NCBI GenBank assembly: GCA_900073065.1
Contig: FJOG01000007.1
Coordinates: 564,696-628,695, forward strand
Origin: Phialocephala subalpina
Taxonomy: Eukaryota > Ascomycota > Leotiomycetes > Helotiales > Mollisiaceae
Direction: 5' to 3'
DNA length: 64,000 nucleotides
The notes below the pieces were generated by a model. The model saw only the letters and a program-made list of their open reading frames with translations. It had not been told where the DNA came from and made no database searches. The translations under genes and the position numbers were made by a program. How positions within the stretch are numbered: position 1 is the stretch's first letter; each line of letters begins with the position of its first letter. This document shows positions 46,750 through 57,289 of this stretch, piece by piece.

Positions 46750-48450
46750 TTGCCCTTCTCAACAGCTTCCTTGGTACCGCAATTAGAGACCGACTTCAGC
46801 ACGAGCTCCCTACGTCCTCATTCCCCACGCAGGGACAACTTCCGAGAACAAAAAAACAGCTGTTTTGATCGTAGAAATCCTGGAGCTCGACCGAATGGAA
46901 AGCTGAGATCATATGGTCGTAAGTGTATTGACTCATAGTTACACCGTCGATGATAGAAGGGTTTGTAGCCGTAGGGAGCGGAGCCAGATTGACAAAGCTG
47001 AAAGTCAGCATCTGATCTCCAAACCACTTTTGGACTTTGGGATTCCTTGAATTGGCGGGCAGGGACTGACACCAGCTTCGCATCGCCGAATACCGCCAAC
47101 AAATTATTTCTTTGCCTGAACTGCTTTCTTGGTATGACCATCGAGGTTGGCGGACCGGAAAGTGACATTTGCATCCCGTGAATTGGGGTTAGTTAGTATC
47201 TCGGATTTGGACAGTCGTCAATGTCCCACATTTGTGGGTACTTTGAAACAGTGAGAAAGTGGGAACTTACGGTCATGTCACTACTGTAGACTTATCCCAG
47301 ACGTCTGATCGTAACACCAAATACACTTCACTAGACAAGCCATACGATCATCGACTCCATATGATAGATGCATAGTACCCATTGGGACACTTTCCTTGCC
47401 GTGTAGAGTACTCAACACCTCAGTAGCATGGCTATCACAGTTATCCTTGATAGATCAACCGACTCTGCGAAAATCCTCGCCGACTTTGAAAACCTTCATC
47501 ATCGTGTGATAGGTGGTCTCCGGGGTTACCCAAGTCCAAGTCAAACTCGATTCAAACTCGATTCTTGAATTGCCAAGTCTAAATCTAAATCTAGATTCCT
47601 TTAAACTTGCCAAGTCTAACTCAACTCGCGAATGTAAAATAAGGTATATATATTATATTTTAGCTTAAAATCAGGTACAAATTGAAGACTTTTTTTTAGT
47701 GAAGATATATTATTTTGATTTCTTTTCTTATAACTTTTAAAAGTTGTATTCTAATTTGCTTTAAAAATATATATAAATTTTTTTTTAAACACGAGTTTAA
47801 CTTGAATATAAATATCTAAGTTTAAGTTAATCCAATTCTAGTGAAAATAAGCCAATTCCAATTCCAATTCCGGCAAAAAAGAGTTTAAACTTGAATTGGA
47901 CTTGGACTTCGGTAACCCTGGTGGTCTCTTCCCCGAATAAAAGACCATCAACTACAGGATTATAGTATATGTAGCCGTAGTTAATACGATTGACTCCCGC
48001 AAAGAAATAGTTCTTGTAGAAACGCCTCGCCTCGGTGCGGCTATCGGCTAATACGTGGAGAACTGCAGGAACTCTGTGAGATCTTCGAGCAACTTGATGG
48101 TAGGCATGGTGATCGCGCTGGTGAGTGGTATGCAGATCGTGAGTGTCGCAAGCGTGAGCCTTGCCATGCAGGGTAATATAGGCTTCAGAATCGGGGTCGC
48201 AGGATCCAAACACTTCAACAAGTCGTGGGATGAAAGCTGCGAAGCCAAAGATCTTGAGGCAAAGTTCTTGAGGCCATTACGGGAAGAGTATGAATTGATC
48301 CAGGGGCTTGCTCGTACTAGGCGATTGTAAGCAAAAGGTGCCTTAATTGTACAGTTTTGGCTCATTTCGAGATATTAGCGGACTCGGCCAACCCAATATC
48401 CAGGTTAGGTAGGGACATTGTGGAAGGCGCAGAAGGAGAAGCCATGAGGA
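46750..48450 (-). pseudogene. 2EXR protein gene, copy 2, split by a hAT MITE
   Basis: Minus strand. A probable start near 48450 (MASPSAPSTMSLPNLDIG) leads to the 2EXR start FILFP-stop-WPQELCLKIFGF; the TAA at 48277-48279 replaces the residue after LFP. Next come VPAVLHVLADSRTEARRFY and YYNPVVDGLLFGEET, where the frame enters a 400-bp MITE (47521-47920). On the other side it resumes as ETTYHTMMKVFKVGEDFRRVG-stop and later FSFVNLAPLPTA, DGVTMSQYTYDHM and SCFFVLGS, matching the C-terminal half of the intact gene at 30.2 kb. Removing the MITE and one copy of its target duplication restores the join. The gene was already or later broken by stops. Confidence 0.72.
47521..47920. mobile_element. hAT-type MITE (400 bp) with perfect 8-bp target duplication
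   Basis: Left end CGGGGTTACCCAAGTCCAAG and right end (reverse complement) CAGGGTTACCGAAGTCCAAG match at 18 of 20. GTGGTCTC flanks both sides (47513-47520, 47921-47928), the 8-bp duplication of hAT. The interior is A+T-rich with short direct repeats (AAACTCGATTC twice, CCAATTCCAATTCC). No coding capacity. It differs in terminal sequence from the hAT-type MITE at 35.8 kb, so it belongs to another subfamily. Confidence 0.92.
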
Positions 48451-48838
48451 GGAGGATAGAGTCGTAACGCTGACTTGCAAACTCAAGGGGAACTGACAAA
48501 ATGATTCTCCAGAGACGCGAGGGACAATGAAAGTAGTAACAAATCCTTTCAAGCGGGGGGATTGATAGAGGTCCGGTGTTGGGAAGGGAAGGTTTGATGT
48601 TGGCGGTCTTCATTTATATGTGAAAACAAGTCGCTTGCTCCCCAATAGACCGGACGAGGCTATCCACGTGCTTTAATGGATGGAGCTACGGCAAGGAATA
48701 ACTTCATCCGGATGGCGTTAGACAAAAGAGTCACTCGCTTGCCATCTCGAGGCTTAAAAAGAGCCTCCGATCGAGAAGACAAACTTGCACGGAACAACAC
48801 CAGACTTTGCAACCACCGAAACCTCTTTCCAAGCTATC

Positions 48839-50308
48839 ATGAACAGTTGCCAAGAGCTTTTGCAGATGTCTATTGCAGAAATGGACGACCAAGCGCAGCA
48901 ATTACTGGTGTCTTCCAGGTAAGCAAATAGGTCCTTTGAAATGTCTTTAGAAACCTACCCGCAACACACAGTGCACAGACATCGACTCCCACCACACAGG
49001 TTAACCAAGAATCAAAGTCGACGGAGATCGTCCAAAAGTATGTTATACATTGAGCCGTTGTGTTCCTAGCTAAAGACTGTAGGACATCTGATACATTCGA
49101 GCACTTCCCCAAGCTGCCAACTGAGCTCCAGGTGAAGATTTGGGGCTACGCAGTCTGGATACCACGCACTATCGAGGTTCTCGGGAAACATGGCACTGCG
49201 CGAAATACAACGAATGGTCGAGAAGCAGCACACAAGCATAGCCGTTCTTACCGACTCTCGAAGCGATCTCGCGTCCCGCCTGCCATCCTGCACGCATGCC
49301 ACAATAGTCGAGAGGAAGCCCAGAGAGCATACAAGAAGTACTTCTTCAGGCCTCTCCGAAACAAAATAAACAAGCCGAGAGAGTTTTCGTACACCTGGTT
49401 CAATCTCGAGACTGATAGTCTGTTAATTGGAAGCAGTGCTTGCGAGCAGACAATGACCTACCTATTCCAGGATAACAACGACTTGCGAAAGGTCATCTTC
49501 ATGGCTGAGGACGAGCCTCAATTCTATTCAGACTGCAGAAGCGCCGAAGACATCATCACCGCGCTGCACGGAAAGCCTACAAACGCCTCATCGCAAGCTA
49601 AAAAGCCTCGAATCCCAGAATATCTACACGGTTGCCGTGGCCTTGAGGAAGTCTTCATCCTATCGCGGTCTGATTATATGACTTAACCAATGACATGATC
49701 GATTCGGCAAGGAGCTCATTCCGAGTTGCCGTCTTGGATGGCGCTAGTTTTCATGCGATTCATGCAAAGACTGAGCTCGTCAATGAAATCCGGTATTTCC
49801 AACAGAAGGAGAAATTGACTGGCGACCGAATGCCAGCTATTCGATTTGTCAACCTTGCACCGTGATCCACATCCCAGAAGCCCTGTGTCGTCGATAGCAT
49901 ATCCTCCGGTCGGTATTCCCATGACATGCTGATACATGGACTCAGCGAAGATGATATCAAGGACTTCATAAAACGATACAATTGCTTGCTGTTCACTTAG
50001 GGAGTTGCGGGGCCGGAAGAGAAGCGAGGCGAAATCGGTCTTCTCGGCACCAACAGGGAAGAGGTTGAATTGGCCAGGGGACGGATCAAAGACATACTGG
50101 TAAGTCTTTCCTGATTGCTGATGGGGCGAGGGCTGATCATAATACAACCGAGACTCATGAAGCAGCTCTCGAGTAGCATGCAAACTATCCACCAACAGAA
50201 GGACGAAGACTTGGCGATAGTGGTAGCATCTCGGGAGGTAGATAGGTATCTGTCGGGAGTTCCTTCAGTACTGGAGACCTCTGTGGCCCCAGGCCCTCCT
50301 GCACCATA
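48839..50308 (+). pseudogene. 2EXR protein gene, copy 3, inactivated
   Basis: Plus strand. After a probable first exon at ATG 48839 (SCQELLQMSIAEMDDQAQQL) and a degenerate stretch, 49060-49680 is open and gives the 2EXR signature FEHFPKLPTELQVKIWGYAV, then VPPAILHACHNSREEAQRAY, FNLETDSLLIG and LHGCRGLEEVFILSRSDY. A frameshift at about 49678-49686 separates this from LTNDMIDSARSSFRVAVLDG and IRFVNLAP. A TGA at 49863-49865 follows, then SQKPCVVDSISSGRYSHDM and further C-terminal pieces to about 50308. Head-to-head with copy 2; the 390-bp space between them was probably a shared promoter. The frames of 100 codons or more on the opposite strand are shadows. Confidence 0.7.
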
Positions 50309-50885
50309 AAAGTCTTAGGGGAGGCGGAGCATTCTGGAGCAAGGCAAGTGCGATGGCGAATTGACCAGAGTGTAAGATCCCTCATGTACGTGCATAGAAG
50401 AAACAGCGATGACTTCCTGATTCTCTCAGAAATCTGTGTGACAAAGCCCTAGCAAGACTGGGACATTAAGGACGGTCGTCGAAATGCCCGTGGCTGAGCC
50501 TTAATTTTGACCATGGTAATTGTGTCGGGTTTGGCCTTTTATAACCTCGAAAGTGCATTGCCAAGTGGCAATAACCGTCATGCCAAAAAGTTTGTTAATT
50601 TTTCCAGACCGTGGTCTCCCAATGGCCGAGTGAGCATATTTTTTTATTCCATCGGCCGCTCGCGTCTCAGAAGATCGAGCGAGGCTGTTCACGTGCTACT
50701 CGCTATCACAACAACGACAGAGCTACGGCAATTGCCTCACTCTATTGCCGTCCGCAAGTAGGTCGCTTTGTTTGCTGTCCCAAGACTTTTCAGAAGTCAA
50801 CAAGACAATCTTCCGCGACTGATACACGACTTTGCTATCGCCACAACTTCTCCGCAAATGGTTGTTGATAGTTGTCAATAGCGCA

Positions 50886-52125
50886 ATGTCTCTCGCTGAG
50901 ATTACGGATCAAGGGGAGTAGAACCTGTTCTCTCCAAGGTAAGCAAAGACGGCCACTCGAAGTTGACGGCTGACTTACTATCGCATAGTCCGCCACACCT
51001 TGATAAATCCGATCTATTCCCTAAGCTGCCAAAGAAACTCCAGCTGCGGTCTGGCGTTTTGCCATCCTTGTTCCTCGTAACATTAAGATCATTGGCAACC
51101 ATGGTAACCCTGAGAGCCTCTGCAACTATAGCTACAAAATTGCGCAATTGTCCCGAGTCCCACCTGCGGTTCTGCACAGCTGCCAAAATGGCCGAGAAGA
51201 AGCGAAGAAGTTCTACGAGCAGCGATTCCTCAAGCCTCTTCCACACGTTCCGAACATGATCCGAATGTGCCCATAGGCTTTCAATATATAATTATGGTTC
51301 AATTCCGAGCTGGACAGTGTGTTGGTTGGATCAACCGCCTGTCAGAAGACAATTACAGAGGCCTTCCGGACAATGCACCATTCGCAATGTCGTTTACCTC
51401 ATCGAAGTCGTGCGCAACGACGGCAGCCGAAGCCCCGACGAGGTCATCGAGGCCCTGTACAATAGTCGTCAAGGGTTGCAGAAGGTATTCTTGTTACTAC
51501 GCTCTGATATCTGGGATAGACCGAACTATATGATCGATCCTACCAAGGTCGCATTCCGTGTTCCACGCATCGACGGTTGTACTCCAGGAATGGTTGAATC
51601 GAGAACCAAGTTCAGCACGGCGATGGCAGCATACCCATTTGGAACATAAACTGGTACCCATATACCATCTTTCCAATTCGTCAGCCTTGTGCCCCGTCCC
51701 TCGTCCCAGAAACCTCGCATCCTGGACAGCATATCTTTGAGTCGGTACTGGTATGACGTCCTCGTACAAGGACTTACTTACGCAGACTTGGAAAGCTCCT
51801 ATGAGCGAAACAATCGCTTGTTGTACACTACCGGTACATATAGCTTAGGATGGCCAGCTCGAGTCGAACTCGGTATCTTCGGTAGCGACCAGGATACTAT
51901 TGAAAAGTCTAAGAAAGATGTTCAATCTATGCTCGTATGTCTTTGTCCGCTAGTGGATTGAAGGAAGCTAATTCGAACGTAGCCACAACTAATGAAGCAG
52001 TACGGACAGAGATTGGGGACTGTTGGATACGTGGAGAAAAGTCAGTTGCCGATAATCGTGGCCTCGAAGACAGAATATGTCTTCTTAAATACCCCGGCCT
52101 CGCACCTTTCGAAGAAGACCTCTAG
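50886..52125 (+). pseudogene. 2EXR protein gene, copy 4, inactivated
   Basis: Plus strand, tandem to copy 3. ATG 50886 reads MSLAEITDQGE then TAG (50919-50921). After an intron-like GGTAAGC at 50938, pieces in different frames give LFPKLPKKLQL, a VPPAVLHSCQNGREEAKKFY equivalent, FNSELDSVLVGS, a VYLIEVVRNDGS..DEVIEALYNSR region, and SQKPRILDSISLSRYWYDVL, which is collinear with copy 3. Many stops and frameshifts interrupt it; no frame exceeds about 114 codons. It is the most decayed copy. Confidence 0.62.
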
Positions 52126-52513
52126 CGAATAGGAAGATGCCTGGAGGGCGATGAAGGAGAGGTTGTCCGAGTCAGACATACCCATCAACCTATGATGATG
52201 TGTAGAGAGAATGCAGCGACGATTTCCCAACGCTATCTGAAATTCAGCAAATTATGCTTCGAAAACGATGCCATGTCGAGCGTTATCTGGTTTTGGTGCA
52301 TCCATCAGCATCCGTATGGCAGATTCCAGGAAGGCTAGGGCATTGAACGATGCCTATCGAGACGTTCGTGGCTAGGCCTTGCGCTTGGCCATAGTGGTTG
52401 AGGTCTTCGGGTCATTGATGTCCTTACAATGCCAAAAGGCAATCGTCATCTCTGCCGGAAGTGTTGTTATATATAGCACTCTCGCATTCGAATGCTCGAG
52501 CGAGGATGTTCCG
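52126..52513. other. Intergenic interval between convergent genes
   Basis: Nothing recognised beyond 3' flanks. Confidence 0.5.
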
Positions 52514-54283
52514 CTATTGCATCTCGCTATAAGCCGGCGGCGCCCCCATCGGCTGACCATATACCGGGTCATAGAATGGCACTTTAGTTGGAGTGCTCGC
52601 CGTAGTCTGAGGCCACATCGAGCCACTTGCAACCTGCTTGCCATTATTGACCGGGACTGTTGGGTATCGATAGGTTGGCTGCGGAGAAGCAAAAGTTTTT
52701 GCATCAGGAGGGAGTGGAATCTCGTCAGGATCGTTGACAATGACGAGATATAATGCATTCTATCACAGACCAGAGTTGTTAGTTGTATTGTAACCAAGCG
52801 GGGTAATGAGTGTGCTTGCCGCTTCCATGCTCATGTTTTCCCACTTTGGTTTCGCATGGCTACCAAATCCCATACTCCTGATTGAGGAAGCACTTTCGAA
52901 AGCGTTTGCCAGAGATGTGTTTGCTCGAGAGGAAGGTCGCCTGTCTCTGCGTATACTTTTGTTCACGGGCCCCGCTTTTCTTTCGCGATGTTTGGCGACG
53001 GAGGAGAGGAGAGAAGAGAATGGGCTTCGGCCGGTTGATGGGCCCGAGTCAGCTTGGTGGTCGGATGTATTGGAACTCGAAGAATACATTCTGGGCAACT
53101 GGGGCTCCTTCAGTCAGCTTCATTCCACAAGTCACCCGGATAGCTTACCTGCTGGAAAGGACGTCTGCGAGGGCTATAATCAATTTCCATATCAGTTGTG
53201 CCTGAGCTGCTGTTTGAAAATGTGCTGCGTCCGAGATTGGAGCTTGCCGTGCTTGATCCTGCTTCTGATTGCACACTGAAATCATCTTCAGTCGACATCT
53301 CCATGTCAGCATTGAAGTGTTGCAGCGTATTGCGGGGTGCGACGTCGACATTAATGACCTGCAATGGCGAGTCTGACCGAGACGTAATTATCATTGCGAA
53401 CAATCCTCGAGGTCGAAAGGTCAGGGCGTTGACATGATTGAGGAAGGAATTGCTTCTATTTTTATCATCAGTGAGAGGGCTGCAGGGTAGCGGGGTTTTT
53501 GTTGGATTGACTTACTTTCGCTCTCGTTGATAAGACTTCATCACTTGGACTGCTGCAGGAATAGCTCTTGAGAAGTTCTCGGGTGTATCCCTCCACCCTA
53601 TACCAGAGGAGGTGTTTGCAATGTTTACAGCTTCCAATTGAGTCGAAAGCTTTGATAGAAATTAGCTCGGTCTGTGGAAGGCAGGAGCGATACTCACCCT
53701 CATATGAAGGTCGAAAGAGTCTAGAACATTCAGAAAAGTTTGCTGATCGATTCCACATCCTATCAAAGGCTGCGGATATGCTCGATTCCAACTGTTGTCA
53801 CCATTCCGTGGATCACGCTGAGGTATAATGATAGGCCACTGCAGCCTTTGCGCACTGGCGACACGTCGAGGTTCAAAGTTGATAGCGGGCTTCCTCGACA
53901 TAGAAGGGCCATCATATGCCATGGATACATCCTCTCGCGAAAGATCATTGAGAACTTTGGTCGAAAGGACATTCTGGAAGTCAGCATAGTTTTGCAGCTC
54001 ATTGAAAGCTTCTTGCTCTCGCCGCTTTTGGTCTGAGTCGGGCGAGACATTCCTGATTTCTGGAATACAACGGTCAGTTGGGTTAGCCGCTTGATGAACG
54101 AAGAAGACACCAACCTCCGTCTATCTGTTCATCTAGGTCGTCCAAGCTGTTGTGTCTTCGGTCTTCTCTCCTAGTTCGCCTTTCGGTGTATTTGTCTATT
54201 GCAAGGCCAACCCCAGCTGCGACAAGGCTGACTATCACCATGATGAAAGGACGACCGAGGTATCCTGGGCTGTTGTCGCTCAA
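52514..54283 (-). CDS. Membrane-anchored fungal protein of unknown function, with a tandem stop near its end
   Basis: Exons 5'-to-3' on the minus strand: about 54283-54115 (start not resolved; no ATG in that frame), 54059-53698, 53649-53516, 53455-53149 and from 53098. The junctions close in phase. The N-terminus has one TM helix (FIMVIVSLVAAGVGLAI). Then comes WPIIIPQRDPRNGDNSWNRA and LIGCGIDQQTFLNVLDSF, a pattern seen in a large unnamed fungal family, followed by TFRPRGLFAMI and a Ser-rich part. The frame from 53098 meets TGA TAG (complement of 52765-52760) and continues in the same frame as NALYLVIVNDPDEIPLPPDA to a TAG at 52514. CGA CAG as ancestor would make one uninterrupted frame. Either two C-to-T changes truncated it, or an unresolved intron removes them. 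Confidence 0.6.
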
Positions 54284-55381
54284 TGGATCGTAGAAGTAAC
54301 AAGAGCCCTTTCTATCTCTGTAGCGGAGTCAAACGCATGCAGTTGTGAAGCACGCGTAGGTACCGATCCTCCGTCTGGACAGTGATAATGAGCGATCATC
54401 GGTCATGTAATGGAGAAATCCATCCAAGGGAGCCAAGAAGAATTCTTTATAAAGACTCAGACGTCCCGTGAGTACTCAGTATCGCGGGGCTTTCGGATAT
54501 ATTGGCTGAGCCGGGCCTCGATTATTTCGCAGTCGTTGCTGCACACACCACATTTGGATGTGCGCCAAGAGATACGAAGGAAAAGATTGAGCGCACAGGT
54601 GACCGAGGCTGGATGGGAGTTCGTTCAAGAGGCGTTCAAGAAGAAAGGTAGAAGAATGTCACTGGTAAGCTCCGAGTCGAGGTGCGAAGCACTCTTTGAA
54701 AATCCGGGAGAATCCTCCCGCCACGACGGAGGACGGATATCTGGTACATCATGGCGCACGTTGCTGCATTCGTACGCTCGTTTATCGGAAGGGTAACCAA
54801 GAGAGGTATGGTCGATGCTGCTGAGTAGAGATGTAAGGAAGTTGAGTAGAGTGATGAGTGATGCGTGATGCGTGCTGAGGCGTGGCGTGCGAGTTAAACC
54901 AGGAAGGGAATGCCTGGCGCACAAAACAGGGGTTGCAGCTTCGCAGCTTCGTGGTATCCGCGTTAGGTATAGCGCGTAGGCGAGATCAAAGACGAAGTCA
55001 TGAATTGAGGCTCTGTTAAACGATGAAACCCAATGATAGGTATGGGTTTTCATCGTTTGCCTATTTGGACATGGAAATTCGCTCTGCCGCTCTGCGAAAG
55101 ACAGCAGGAGCAAGTGAGGCGATTGGTCACGTGAGCCCCACTTTTCAGAAGGAAGTACTAGAAATGCAAGAATTTTGGAGTATTTTCATTCAATAGGACA
55201 TTCAAAATGACAAACGACGAAAGATCTATCTTTAACAACAAATCATACACACTCCCATTCTCTTCTCCTTCCAGAACACAACCACAAGAGTTAGCTCCTT
55301 CCACAAGCTCTCCGCTCTCCATCTCAGGTTCTCAAGTCTATTAGCCTAGGACTGACTGATAACCATGACCTATCCCTAAGA
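54284..55381. other. Intergenic interval
   Basis: The left end must contain the true first exon of the minus-strand gene (ATG near 54409 begins MTDDRSLSLSRRR, phase not closed). Frames at 54410-54796 and 54625-55113 overlap on opposite strands and show no domain. Confidence 0.45.
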
Positions 55382-56200
55382 TCAATATACAGACTTATTA
55401 CACGTGAGACCAACTAAAGTGTAGATGCACACAATAACAAACTCCTCAACCACCCCCATGAACAATTGAATCAAAGGCTTCCCGCCAAATATCGAGAAGT
55501 CCTTGTTGTTCGAAAAGGCCGCAAGGACGCTGTAGAGAAGACGAACAGCCAAAAATGGTAGCGCGGTCAGAACGGCGAAGTAGATTCGTTTCTCTCCATG
55601 CATCGCATTGCCGACGTCCTTCATCGTGATGATCACCAATGCGCAGAGCAGGAGGTAGATAGCGCCGAAAATGAGGATGCCAATCTTCATGTACTTCTTG
55701 CCATTCGAAATATCGGATGCGTCTGTGTCGGCTTCGTCGGTTCCGCCAACGATGCAAAGAGCCAAAGCAATCATGGCAGGCAGTGCTGTGATTTGAATGA
55801 TACGGCTTCGTCGAGAGTTGGCCGTGGCTCGTTTCGCAACGATGTTGACGAGTCCAGAGTTGGCGGCATATCCGGCAAAGGCGTTGTTCTCGGATCGGAC
55901 GTGATTGGAGACTTCATCGGTAACTCGTTTCAAAAGTCCCAAGCTGGCAAGGAGAAGAGGGCTCAGACCAACTGACTGAAGGATGGCAGCCCATTCGATG
56001 TCTGTTTTGTTGTCAGGGTTGTGGGTTTGGGCGATTTTGAACCCTGCACCTGCGAGTCGAACAATGCAGAATATGGCGAGATAGATCCATCCGAATTGTT
56101 TCTTGAAGCCATGACGGAAGACAACGACAAGAGTGAGGACGAAGGTGGGGATGTAGACGCAGATTTCCGCGATGGCGATGGCTTCTTGGGTTGACACCAT
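55382..56200 (-). CDS. DUF7702-type seven-helix membrane protein
   Basis: A single-exon frame of 272 residues from ATG 56200. There are seven hydrophobic helices: around 7-28, 36-54, 72-90, 133-152, 168-190, 204-225 and 240-262. Motifs typical of this fungal family are visible: FGWIYLAIFCIVRLAGAG at the second helix, SVGLSPLLLASLGLL at the third, and MGVVEEFVIVCIYTLVGL at the last. Function of the family is unknown; the topology resembles other seven-helix fungal membrane proteins. The frame is clean and the gene stands alone between long intergenic stretches. Confidence 0.88.
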   Translation of the reverse strand: MVSTQEAIAIAEICVYIPTFVLTLVVVFRHGFKKQFGWIYLAIFCIVRLAGAGFKIAQTHNPDNKTDIEWAAILQSVGLSPLLLASLGLLKRVTDEVSNHVRSENNAFAGYAANSGLVNIVAKRATANSRRSRIIQITALPAMIALALCIVGGTDEADTDASDISNGKKYMKIGILIFGAIYLLLCALVIITMKDVGNAMHGEKRIYFAVLTALPFLAVRLLYSVLAAFSNNKDFSIFGGKPLIQLFMGVVEEFVIVCIYTLVGLTCNKSVY

Positions 56201-57289
56201 GGTTGTCGAAGGAATGTTCCGAAGGCTATGGGAGATTCGTGAAAGTTGAGACTGTGAGGTCGGAGATCTGGCTGAAGGAGATAGAATGATGAGAAGCTTG
56301 AAGATGCGATTGATTGTTATGATGAGAAGATGAGGGAGTACATGAGCTTGGCCAGTCCATCTTATACGATTGAACAGTGATACTTCTCAAACAATCCTTG
56401 CCTAGAGTTGCAACCATTGTGAACTCCATAAACAACTATTCTGAGTGAGCAGCATGTAGCTCAACGAAGTCCAAATAAGGAAACGAGACGAAATGCCTCG
56501 CTCGTCAGGCGCTGCCGCGCTTCAGTCTTGCGCTCTCTGAGCCCACTTTCCCTGAGCAAAGATCATGGCTGGCCGAAATAATGACACCTAACTGCATCTA
56601 GTATCTTATCCTGAGCATCTCATTGACCTATCAAGGCTGGGAGGTTGAAGACGCTCCTGCAGTTTCAAGGCATGACGAGGGCCTGCAGGGTGACAAAGGA
56701 CCGCTGGTCGCAGATACACCGAGTGACTAATAGCCGTAATTCGAGAAGCTTGTTTTGTTCCTCGCTGGGAAAAGAATACGAAGTGAATTGCGTGAGAGGT
56801 CGCGAGAAGATGACAAAGGTTTTGCATGAGGAAAACCCGATGAAGATCGTGGCTTGAGAGCTAGGGCCAAATGGGGTTAGCTTTATGCATCCCATTTATG
56901 CAGAGACCCTGACTCAGGATTTCACTCACTCCTCAGCAAACCAAACCTCTCTCCACCATGCTCCTCGTCAAACCCCGTCCATCACACTCTACGATAAACT
57001 TCCAGAACAGGCTTCTAATGAGGCTGATCTTCGTATAAGCTTTTGTGGCACAGCCCTATGCCGGCCAAGATGTCGCACGAAAGTCGAGAAAAGCTTGTCA
57101 CTGGTTGTCAACTGCGCACCCGCGGCGAGCTGTCCCGTACCTGGGTGACGATGACCGGACCGGAGCACCGGCGAGAGGTATAGATATATCGAATGGCTCA
57201 ACTTTTGCGTTACGAATTGCTTGACGCATGTTTGATCACATTAAGCCAAGAACTCAACTCTTTTGCCAAGCCTCCCTTCTCCCGACACC
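56201..57289. other. Intergenic interval between divergent genes
   Basis: No supported gene. Several short frames (56606-57201) overlap. Presumably holds both promoters. Confidence 0.5.

Noticed and set aside
49716..50195. 159-codon minus-strand frame
   Set aside because: The plus strand reads as the C-terminal part of a 2EXR pseudogene over the same bases; the minus frame is a shadow.
54625..55113. 162-codon minus-strand frame and overlapping plus-strand frame
   Set aside because: No domain, no supporting splice sites, low-complexity Ser/Leu content.
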